Assembly: GCF_001949145.1 (NCBI RefSeq)
Contig: NW_019091475.1
Coordinates: forward strand, 399,299 to 463,298
DNA: 64,000 nt
Direction of reading: 5' to 3'
DNA from: Acanthaster planci
Taxonomy: Eukaryota; Echinodermata; Asteroidea; Valvatida; Acanthasteridae
Positions 33,901 through 41,500 of the stretch are shown here, one piece after another. The first letter of the stretch is position 1; every line of letters starts with the position of its first letter. Under the pieces are notes generated by a model. It saw nothing but the letters and a program-made list of their open reading frames with translations, did not search any database and was not told the DNA's origin. A program made the position numbers and the translations under genes.

Positions 33901-36387
33901 TCCAACAGGTCGGTGACTATATTCTGACCCCGGACATCTGTGTGGAGAGGAAGAGCGTCAGTGATCTGATTGGCTCCTTAGCATCCGGGAGGCTCTTCAA
34001 CCAGTGCACTGCCATGACACGTTACTACAAACACCCTATGCTGCTCATTGAGTTTGACCCCAAGAAGTCGTTTTCGCTACAAGTAAGCTCCAGGTCCCGA
34101 CCCTCTTTGCTGTTTCTTTACAGGTGTGGACTCCATAAGACCATCACAAGACCAAACCAAGACCTCCAGTCTGAATTCAAGTCACAGCTGATTGAGTAGC
34201 AAAAAAAAGCTTCCTTTATCATTGCTTACTCTGTTATTTGTGACTGGTCTTGTTTCGTTCTCAGCTACAAATCTCTTTGAAGATAGTGAATATTATTCCG
34301 CACCATGCTGTTTTATTCTCAGCTTTCCTTTGTTTGGTTGGTTGGTTGTTTTGGGTTTTTTGTTTTTTTATGGGTTGTTTGCTCTGATAAATGACTTTTA
34401 GTTTTTTATCCCGATCCAAAGTAAAGTTTAAGCACCCAACGTTTGGGTGTCTGTGGGTATCAGTGTGTAACCTATGCCGCTTGTGTACTACAAAGCTAGG
34501 TCTGAATATTATGGCTGTGGCTGGCAAAAACATGGGCACTTATGGAGGCCAGTGGCTGTCAGCTGCAACCTCTTCCAATAGACGCGTGTCACTCTCAGCC
34601 ACAGCCAGTCCATCCGGACAAAGCCTCTATTTTCTTGGTGATTGCTTAGATGTCAGAAGTCACTCTAGTTACTTCAGCCTTTTTGGGACTGTCGGGCACA
34701 GTTGTTAGTTTTTTGCCTCTGTTCACATTGTCTTCCTAGTCTAAAAGCACTGCCTCTAAGGAGATCAGCTATCAGGACCTGTCCTCCAAGATTGCCCTTC
34801 TCACCATGCATTTCCCGAAGCTCCGCATCCTCTGGTGCCCCAGCCCTCATGCCACTGCACAGCTGTTTGAAGAACTCAAGGTATTGGTCCTAAGCCTTGC
34901 AACAGTGATCTCTCTTCCGACCAGTGTCCAAATCAGTTCATTCATCGCCCATTATCAAGCAAGACATTGCAAGTTGGAACCTGCAATTATTGGAGTGGAA
35001 TTTTATAATGTAACCAATCAACAGGCAGAATCATAATTTGCATCACCAAGAATATCTCACCTTCTTTTCTAGTTTGCAAAAATATACATCTCTGAATTTC
35101 ATGTGTTCCATTTTAAACGAATCAAAGTTTACCTGTCACAACTGTTTATGCTTTCAATGGACTGGAGAGAGACCAGTCCTGGCACTTGTTCAGGTTCCAA
35201 ACCTAGAAAAAGTACAGTTACTCAGGAGTGTGCAAGGCATTACAAGCCTACAGGCCTGCTATCCCCCACATGGGTACTATCCCCCACATGGGTACTATCC
35301 CCCACATGGGTACTATCCCCCACATGGATACTATCCCCCACATGGGTACTATCCCCCACATGGGTACTATCCCCCACATGGATACTATCCCCCACATGGG
35401 TTGCCCTCAAGATTATGCTATGGACAGAAACGCTGACGTCCTCAACCCTTTGTTTCGGCATTCATGCTAGGCTGGGCGGGAGCAGCCTGATGCATCTGCT
35501 GCTGCCACGGTGACAGCGAGCGAGGAAGCGCAGCAAGCCAGGTACAACCACGGTCCCTACGACATGCTGCTGAAGATGCCTGGCATTAACATCAACAACT
35601 GCAGGTCGGTGTCAGCTCGAGCTTAATGCGCATCTGTTTGTTTTTCAGGAATTCCTTGTTTTGTTTTTCTCCCTCCCCCAACGATGTTGCAGTGTCGTCT
35701 GACGGGAATTTATTTCTGATTTTACGAAAAGTACCCCACTGGATATCAGTTTTTGGCGCAAGGGTTAGAAACAAAGGACTTCAAAACTTCAGCAGGGGAG
35801 TCAAAGAGTTCTTTTTAGTTTTTGTGGTCGAGTCCATCACAAGTCCCTGAAAGTCCATCATGAAATCATCTACTCATAAGGCAAGTCAAGAGCAATTCAA
35901 AAGAAAAGTACTCTTTTGTCAGTATTCGCCATGACTTGTGAGCAACCCGATGGAGGGAACTCTCACTGGACTTACAAAAGGGCTTGGTATGGACTTGATT
36001 CCAATGTCAAGTAATTGTACACTTTGGCAAGTCAACTTGCCTCAGAATTGGTATTTTGAGGTTGCATGTGCGGAAACATTTGACCAATTCAGCGGGATTT
36101 TGTTCAGATCTAGTACTCCGGGATAAAGTATCCAGTCCAGTCATCTGTTTGCTTGCAGGCGGCTTCTCAAGTGCGTCAGCAATTTCACGGAGCTCAGCGC
36201 ACTGAGCCAGGAGCAGTTGGCCCAGGCGTTAGAGCACAGCGGTAATGCGGCACTACTGTGGTCCTTCCTTCACTCTAAGGGATCACTGGGCAAAGACACC
36301 GCCAAGACTGCCAACCCAGCAGGGAAATTCCAGCGGGGAAGCAAGAGGCCGTTTTACGGGAGGAAGAAAGGGGCCACCAAGAGGTGA
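21810..36387 (+). CDS. ERCC4: DNA repair endonuclease XPF (ERCC4), 23 visible exons plus one in the assembly gap
   Basis: Catalytic subunit of the XPF-ERCC1 nuclease, which cuts 5' of lesions in nucleotide excision repair and acts in crosslink repair in the nucleus. Visible exons total 2708 nt including the stop; with one roughly 97-nt exon missing in the N gap the protein is about 934 residues (human about 916). Order: degenerate helicase-like N-terminal half (residues about 10-335, with ILDIIAAC and PLWHQL); acidic/basic linker with LTLTQMV; ERCC4 nuclease domain with [18 protein letters not shown] matching GDXnERKX3D (catalytic D, E, K and D all present); tandem helix-hairpin-helix with [12 protein letters not shown] for ERCC1 pairing. 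Every visible exon joins its neighbour in phase. Introns 14, 21 and 23 contain MITE-like elements. It faces away from SYK and runs head-to-tail with the SLC35E1-like gene. Confidence 0.96.
23421..23517 (+). CDS. ERCC4: ERCC4 exon 2
   Basis: 97 nt, residues 34-66: [20 protein letters not shown] then [12 protein letters not shown]. Acceptor ACTGCAG, donor GTAAGC, phase 0 out. Confidence 0.93.
24129..24211 (+). CDS. ERCC4: ERCC4 exon 3
   Basis: 83 nt: [20 protein letters not shown] and EYGTNE. Donor GTACAT is weak but the phase fits exon 4. Confidence 0.9.
24401..24523 (+). CDS. ERCC4: ERCC4 exon 4
   Basis: 123 nt: [20 protein letters not shown], a highly conserved helicase-like block, ending in VFKAH before donor GTAAGG. 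Confidence 0.95.
25013..25183 (+). CDS. ERCC4: ERCC4 exon 5
   Basis: 171 nt: [37 protein letters not shown] and [14 protein letters not shown], nearly identical to vertebrate XPF. Donor GTAGAT. Confidence 0.97.
25581..25620 (+). CDS. ERCC4: ERCC4 exon 6 (40-nt micro-exon)
   Basis: [13 protein letters not shown] between acceptor GTGACAG and donor GTAAAA. Phase 2 in, 0 out. Confidence 0.92.
25621..27038. other. ERCC4 intron 6
   Basis: 1.4 kb with two ATGATGACGTCA / TGACATCATCACC-like blocks near 25860-25890 and 26040-26065, each followed by a similar AT-rich TGATTTATTATNAAATTTT tail. This suggests a duplicated interspersed repeat. No exon seen. Confidence 0.4.
27039..27152 (+). CDS. ERCC4: ERCC4 exon 7
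   Basis: 114 nt: [20 protein letters not shown] and [18 protein letters not shown]. Phase 0 at both ends; donor GTGAGA. Confidence 0.96.
27567..27662 (+). CDS. ERCC4: ERCC4 exon 8
   Basis: 96 nt: [20 protein letters not shown] and [12 protein letters not shown]. Acceptor TTCTCAG, donor GTAAGA. Confidence 0.95.
27947..27999 (+). CDS. ERCC4: ERCC4 exon 9
   Basis: 53 nt: [17 protein letters not shown]. Donor GTAGTG; two bases carry over to form Phe with exon 10. Confidence 0.9.
28254..28307 (+). CDS. ERCC4: ERCC4 exon 10
   Basis: 54 nt: [17 protein letters not shown], nearly identical to XPF. Acceptor TTTTCAG, donor GTAATT. Confidence 0.95.
28756..28825 (+). CDS. ERCC4: ERCC4 exon 11
   Basis: 70 nt: [20 protein letters not shown] followed by MFA. 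Acceptor CCCGCAG, donor GTAAGA. Confidence 0.94.
28968..29064 (+). CDS. ERCC4: ERCC4 exon 12
   Basis: 97 nt: [16 protein letters not shown] and a polar, poorly conserved continuation ending APATR. Acceptor CATATAG, donor GTAAAT. Confidence 0.9.
29326..29406 (+). CDS. ERCC4: ERCC4 exon 13
   Basis: 81 nt: [20 protein letters not shown] and QESTAM, matching the LESNPKWEAL block of human XPF. Donor GTGAGT inside ATGA. Confidence 0.92.
29775..29950 (+). CDS. ERCC4: ERCC4 exon 14
   Basis: 176 nt: [20 protein letters not shown] is the conserved ICASDDRTC motif, followed by [13 protein letters not shown]. Donor GTAATG after ATG. Confidence 0.93.
30110..30344. mobile_element. MITE in ERCC4 intron 14
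   Basis: About 235 bp with long terminal inverted repeats. The outer ACATGATCTATAGTGGGTAT and AAACATCAACAAACA blocks pair with their complements at the right end, and similarity continues some 80 bp inward. There is no coding capacity. A TA near each end is consistent with TA-targeting (mariner-type) elements, but the class is uncertain. Confidence 0.75.
30465..30611 (+). CDS. ERCC4: ERCC4 exon 15
   Basis: 147 nt: basic [15 protein letters not shown], then [13 protein letters not shown], the LTLTQMV motif of XPF. An alternative in-frame acceptor at 30474 would remove SNQ. Donor GTGAGA. Confidence 0.9.
30964..31121 (+). CDS. ERCC4: ERCC4 exon 16
   Basis: 158 nt: very acidic [19 protein letters not shown], then [19 protein letters not shown], matching XPF before the nuclease domain. 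Donor GTAAGC; phase 2 out. The next exon is not visible. Confidence 0.92.
31239..31971. other. Assembly gap (733 N)
   Basis: Run of N. By comparison with XPF it should contain one ERCC4 exon of about 32 codons (phase 2 in, 0 out) between the IHPLHGC and VFKASRPG blocks. Confidence 0.95.
32030..32178. repeat. Widespread interspersed repeat (SINE-like)
   Basis: CCATTTCTACTCCAGGGTGG then AGAGAGTCACTTTAGGGTA, TGACTTGCCCCAAGTCACA, and an end reading CTGACCGCAAGGCCACGTGG. This matches the general pattern of a repeat found in many invertebrate genomes with a tRNA-like tail. It ends about 30 bp before the next ERCC4 exon. Name not assigned. Confidence 0.4.
32206..32343 (+). CDS. ERCC4: ERCC4 exon 18 (after the gap)
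   Basis: 138 nt: [20 protein letters not shown] then [19 protein letters not shown]. Among the most conserved parts of XPF. Phase 0 at both ends. Confidence 0.96.
32895..33038 (+). CDS. ERCC4: ERCC4 exon 19
   Basis: 144 nt: [12 protein letters not shown] then a Gln/Ser/Gly-rich low-complexity stretch, aligned with the variable insert before the nuclease. Acceptor TAACAG, donor GTCAGG. Confidence 0.88.
33292..33378 (+). CDS. ERCC4: ERCC4 exon 20: start of nuclease domain
   Basis: 87 nt: [20 protein letters not shown] and IDIEPVTIE. Carries the first nuclease-fold residues (VDMREF). Donor GTACGT. Confidence 0.97.
33909..34082 (+). CDS. ERCC4: ERCC4 exon 21: catalytic ERK motif
   Basis: 174 nt: [20 protein letters not shown] holds the complete GDXnERKX3D active site. 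[15 protein letters not shown] follows. Acceptor CAACAG, donor GTAAGC. Confidence 0.97.
34122..34262. mobile_element. hAT-like array element, degraded copy D
   Basis: CAGGTGTGGACTCCATAAGA, then ATCACAAGACC, a core AGTCACAGCTGATTGAGTAG and a right arm GTGACTGGTCTTGTTTCG. It matches the layout and core of copies A and B, but the ends are worn and no target duplication was recognised. Confidence 0.5.
34513..34608. repeat. Short palindromic dispersed repeat, copy c
   Basis: GCTGTGGCTGGC ... GCCACAGCC ends around a core CAGCTGCAACCTCTTCCAAT, shared with 567-636, 728-810 and 39592-39683. Confidence 0.5.
34740..34880 (+). CDS. ERCC4: ERCC4 exon 22
   Basis: 141 nt: [20 protein letters not shown] then [14 protein letters not shown], the conserved end of the nuclease domain. 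Donor GTATTG. Confidence 0.96.
35259..35400. repeat. 18-bp minisatellite, about 8 copies
   Basis: Unit CTATCCCCCACATGGGTA (one G/A variant) in ERCC4 intron 22. Being a multiple of three, it keeps several frames open; none is a real gene. Confidence 0.96.
35471..35604 (+). CDS. ERCC4: ERCC4 exon 23: first helix-hairpin-helix
   Basis: 134 nt: Ala/Glu-rich linker ([15 protein letters not shown]), then [20 protein letters not shown], the HhH motif used to dimerise with ERCC1. Acceptor TGCTAG, donor GTCGGT. Confidence 0.94.
35822..36013. mobile_element. hAT-like array element, degraded copy C
   Basis: GGTCGAGTCCATCACAAGTC at the left, a core of AGCAATTCAAAAGAAAAGTA followed by CTCTTTTGTCAGTATTC, and a right end with GGACTTGATTCCAATG. 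Same organisation as copy B (43671-43915). It lies in ERCC4 intron 23. Confidence 0.55.
36159..36387 (+). CDS. ERCC4: ERCC4 exon 24: second HhH, tail and stop
   Basis: 229 nt including [23 protein letters not shown], then [19 protein letters not shown] strongly basic tail ([19 protein letters not shown]) is longer than the human tail and resembles a nuclear-localisation signal (inference). Acceptor CTTGCAG. Confidence 0.95.
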
Positions 36388-36487
36388 TTGAGGTGGAACC
36401 GGCACAGGGACCAGTTACTTTAAGGGTGCATGGCGGGGTCTAGATATTCGGAGGAAAAGGGGTTTCTTTGAGGGAAGTAAATTTGAT

Positions 36488-36594
36488 ACATTCCCCGCTT
36501 GGTAAGTCCGTGAGCTTGGTTCTGTGTTGAGCTTACTAGGCCTATTCAACTTAACACAGAACCCAACCTCACGGTGCTGCCAAGTGGGGAATGT
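36488..36594. repeat. Near-perfect hairpin 100 bp downstream of ERCC4 stop
   Basis: Arms 36488-36534 and 36547-36594 are about 47 bp each (ACATTCCCCGCTTGG ... CCAAGTGGGGAATGT), with a loop of about 12 bp containing AGGCCTATT. Probably transcribed in the ERCC4 3' UTR. Confidence 0.8.
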
Positions 36595-38130
36595 TGGCTT
36601 TAACACATACGCGGTACGCAGTAAAACCAGTCACGATACAAACCAAATGCCTTCATGGCTAGCAACCTGATCTGGCTCGGCAAGCATTTCCTTTGTTTGG
36701 CAAATTCCTGTACCCTATATTTCCATGAAAGATAGGCTGCATCCAAATGTGTTGTCCAGAGCTAGGTCTAGGTCTCCGTTCCAACTGAAATATCCAGAGA
36801 TGCATTGATAATACACAGCTGTAGCCCTAGAAGCCCGTTTAAGACACGACTGTATCTTATTAACTTGGCTGGGCCTATAAAAAGTGGGTTGAAAATTATT
36901 TTTAATTAAAATGAGTATACCAAATGTGACAACACTACAATAGGCAGATAAAGGGCTCAATCGGTAGCTCGTTTACACCTCAAAGATGTTTGCCGAAACT
37001 GCTTCTGTTTTATGCAGTGTTCTCTTACAGAACAGAGTGCTTGCACACGACGCCTTAATGGAGTGCAGTTTTTGTCAGTTAGATTCAGTGACGGTGGAAG
37101 TACAAAGCATTTGATTAGGTAGATCATAATCCATACAGGAAGAACAACCTTCCCTCTATGGTGGTTCACCGGCCGTGCCAGCACTGTGCAAAGGAGGCAA
37201 CAGTACATTGAATATGAGGAATCCTATGTGTGTGGTAAATATTGCACCCAAGACACCTGTGGGACCAATGACTAAAAGATCAGAATTGTAAGCTGCGCTG
37301 TATCCAAACTCCAGGTTCACATCAGCCGGTGCAAACTTCACTTTGTAAAAGACGCCTAGTACAATGTATGAATAGTGTACATTTTTAAAGTGCATCAGAA
37401 TGCTGTGTCTTATGCCCTTACTGTGCATCTCAGGGTTGTTGAGAATGAAATAAAGAGATGAAATCATTGATCCGTTTCCTAATCTCTTTCATGAGTATGT
37501 CCGCTAGAGAGATTGCACTTGTGAGGTCAAACAGTCAAAGGGCACGGCCACAGGTTGTGCAACTGGACTTCATTGAGGGCGCCGTCATGGATCTGATTAC
37601 ACTGCGGTTAAACGTTTGATGCATCTGACATGTATGAAGCCTTTCAAGCACTCAAATTCTTGGATAGCCGTGGGTGCGGTGAGAGGGCTGTTTTCCCTAA
37701 ATAAATAAAAAGGGGAAAAAAGCAAAATTCAAAGTGATGAAATTCACCAGTCTGCTTAATAATTCCTCAGAATCGAACCCCTTCCATCCTTGATGGCATG
37801 TCATTTTGCCGCTTCTGGGTACCTTGCTCTGCCCCCTTGAAAAGTCTTAGCCACACCCATGTGCTCAACTGGTACCCCTGAGTCCCATGGCATCATAATT
37901 GAACACACCGGCATCGAAACATCATTTAATCTTTTCATATGCCCGCAGGATTAAAGGTTAAATGAAAGCCAAAAGCTAGAAATAAATAACCCGAGGAATC
38001 CTTGGGTGTGCTCTCCAAATCGCGACCTGAATGCGCCCTTGGAAACCGCCACTCGCATGTGAACAGCGGCCTCTGTTGTCGACTTTCTAATCCAGTGACG
38101 TGGAAGATTAATATCGATCTGAGCAACAAC
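36595..38130. other. ERCC4 to SLC35E1-like intergenic region
   Basis: No gene recognised. An AATAAA at 37449-37454 could be a late polyadenylation signal. The right end (38040-38130) becomes CpG-richer, as expected for the SLC35E1-like promoter. Confidence 0.45.
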
Positions 38131-38181
38131 ATGGCTTCATTCACGATCGAAACGGCTAGCGACCACCATGGCCGACACTGA
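38131..38181 (+). promoter_or_regulatory. Candidate overlapping upstream ORF of the SLC35E1-like gene
   Basis: ATG at 38131 in a good context (CAACAACATGG) reads 16 codons to TGA at 38179-38181, in the +1 frame relative to the main start at 38168. If transcription begins upstream it would reduce main-frame initiation. Confidence 0.4.
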
Positions 38182-38543
38182 TACCGGTCCGTCCGAACGG
38201 GAGAAAACAAGCAACATGGCAGCCGCACAGAGTATTTACCAGTTCGGCCTGCAGATCTTCCTGTTATGTGTGATGTGGTACACCAGCAGCTTGATGCAGA
38301 ATGTCATCAACAAACACTTGTTCGGCCAGTTCCCCTACCCGACTACCGTGTCGATGTGCCACATGTCCGCCGTCGCGGTGCTGCTGCCGCCCGTGCTCAG
38401 ACTCTGGCAAGTGCCGCTTCCGGACATCGTGTACGACCGGGGTTTCTACCAACTCGTCATCCCACTCGCCTTCGGCAAATTCTTCTCTTCCGTCTCGGCT
38501 GAAATAAGTATTTTGAAAGTGTCAGTCTCTTTTGCTCACACAG
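38168..38543 (+). CDS. SLC35E1: SLC35E1-like exon 1
   Basis: 376 nt, residues 1-125 plus one base. Three membrane segments; ends SVSFAHT before donor GTAAAA. CpG-rich. Confidence 0.94.
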
Positions 38544-41500
38544 GTAAAAATATCGTCTTACTTTTGTGTTTGTCCCATAGGTCTATGATCTCCGTATACT
38601 AGAGGCCTACGCTTTCTACATGATGAACATGTAGGTTAGGCTATGAATTATGATGTCCTAGTCATGCTAGTCCCAGAACTGTGGTGTGGCTCACAGTCAT
38701 GACACTTCTAGGAGTAATGGTATCCTATCGTTACATGTCGTAATTACGCGGACATGTCGGACTACCATTGAAGATATTCAACATGGCTAAGCCTACAAGT
38801 ACATGTCATACATGTAGGCCTACATGGCAAATGATAAAAAATGGAGTCAGTTACCAGGATCCCTCCCCAAATTTTGGTTTTTATTTTATGCATGTGTGGG
38901 CCTACATGTACATGAATGCAGCCCAAAATTACCTTCCCGGCTAGTCTGAGAAACTAGGACTCTGTCCATGTCTGTGAATCAGCTCTTTTAACATTTGGAC
39001 ATGTCGGCGATCTACTGATCCTAGCCATGTTCAAATGTTAAAATAGGTGATCTGTAGAGTCCTAGTTACTCACACCTCTTTCCGGCATCGAGAAGTTGAT
39101 GTTTTTTAATCATAACAGTGAATATTAATGGAGTAATCTGAAGGAGAATGTAGCAAGAAAATGTGAAATTCTCACCAATTTGGAAAGAATTCCATAGCCG
39201 GACATCACTTGACACCTTTTGCCCTATGAGACTAGTCCGAAAAATTCTAAGTGTTTTCCAAGTAAATATTTTAATATTTTCACTGTGAAATTTGACTTTT
39301 AGTGCTAATAATAAACCACTGCAAGGGAAAATGAGTAATGTCCGTGTATGGAACTCTGAGCCCAACTTTTTATCGGTAGTAGCCGGGTCCTGAATTAAAA
39401 TAAGGTCTGCCGCTTCCTGACGTGGTTTGCTTTTGGTACTGTATGCACGAGTACATTAAGTGTTTTAAAGGACTTGGAACATTTTACCTCAGTAATCTTC
39501 ATCTGGTTCCACTCTTACATGTACTTTGTCATTTGGAATTAGAATTTATGCGATGAAATTCAGACCCTATTCAAACTTGGGCCATATCAGAATCACTTGG
39601 CTATAAGCTAAAATCATGCACGAGTCTATATTAGTGGCTATGACCAATTCCCGTAGAGTCATGTGTGATTTCAAGCCAAGTGATCATTACGTGATTCAGA
39701 TGTAGCCTTGGAGTATTTTAAAAAGGGGCGTAAATTTTGAGATTTCATCCAGGATTGACTGACAGTGCAGTGCAATAGAGAGATCTTATCGACCCAGGAA
39801 AATAAAAAGTTGAACATTAAAAAACTTGTACATCTTTAAGTACCAGATGTGTTATATAAAGTGGGGGTTTTTGAGGAACAAAACTATTTGAAGTACAATG
39901 TACTTGTGTATGTTTTTCCAATAACGTTGCCTTATGTTACGTTTGTTTGTTTTTTTGGTCCAGTGAAAGCCACCATGCCCATCTTCACAGTATTTCTATC
40001 AAGACTTATATTAAAAGAAAAGCAGACAGCTATGGTAAGTCATCACCTAAACCCCCTGCACTATGCTATAAAAAATAAGTAACTGCAGTGAACGATAAGG
40101 CTTCCTGTAATGTATGTCCTAACTTCGTCTAGTGCCTTTTTTGGGGGCAAGCTCAACTTTGGTTTATCCAGCCGAACTGAATAGTTGAATGAAAAATGTG
40201 TAATTTAAAAAATATGTGAGAACTGGGCTGATGCTTTTCTGTTATTTTAGTTTCAGTAGAATTTCCCGATACTTGTTGCTTGTTCATGTTCTCTTTGGGC
40301 ATGCCCGACTTTGTCCAAAAAGTTGAGCCTGCCGCAGGTTGGCAGTGGACAAAGTTTAGGCACTAGACCGCTAAAAGTTTGGACGCAGCATGTAAAGACT
40401 GTGGCTTTTTGAACCCCGGAGGGACAAACAATATAGAGACAAAAATACCAAGTTGTGTTGTTCTCCATGGTGTATAAAGGTCCATGGAACACATCAACAT
40501 AGACAACTCTTGTTCTGTTATACCATACTGTTGCTTTACAATTTTCAGAGATACATGTACGTTGGTATAGGTACTATACTGGTTACTCGTTCACAGGATA
40601 CCGTACTGGAAGCTTCTTGTTCAGGTGAACCTGAATACGGGCGATTCACATTAGTGCACCTCCAAGAGTTGGCAATGCACTGGCCAATCACAATGCATGA
40701 AATCTGACGACTCAATACATGTCCATTTTTTAAAAGGGTTGGCAGATTCCGCACATTGTGATTGATCAACGCATTGCAAACTCTTGGAGGCGTGCTATTG
40801 TGAAATGCCCATATTGACTCTATACACAAGTCGACCATATGGAATTGAAAGCGAGGTTAACCTCTTGCTTCCAGGGAACCCCGTTTCGAGCACCGTGTGT
40901 TTATACGCAAAGCGGGGGTGCCCTAAATGGGACATAAGAGCTGGTCTGTGTAACAAAAGACCCTACAAAAAACGTGCTGCTGGGAATTGCCATCATTTTT
41001 CGGCTTGCATTTTTCAAAGATAATCCGTCACTGTTTTTAAACAGTATACCACTGTTTTGGGCATAGCGTGCCCGTGGATTAGCAAAGAATTTTGAAAATT
41101 GAAAATCGCCGTATGTGTGCACTGCATTTTTAAAAGCACCTGGCAGCATGTGGTAAACTTTCTTTGGGGAAAAGTTTATTACAGATTAATTTCATCTACA
41201 ATAATGAATAATTTAAAATTTGTGATTTTATTATATCTAAATATTTAAGCAGCCTTTAAAAAAAATGAAAGGGAGGCATGGAACCCAAAATAGTCTGGTA
41301 CCACCTCATTTGAGAATAATTCAAGTAACATAATAAAATGGCTTCCTTGTTAATGAGTTCTATTAAGACAAACTACAAGAAGACCTACACTGCCACCTCT
41401 TCTCAAAACTCCCCTCCTTCTTGCTGCCCAAGACAATCTAAAAGTTGTTTTTTTTTTGGCCAGATATACTTATCTCTCATCCCAATCATATTTGGAGTGA

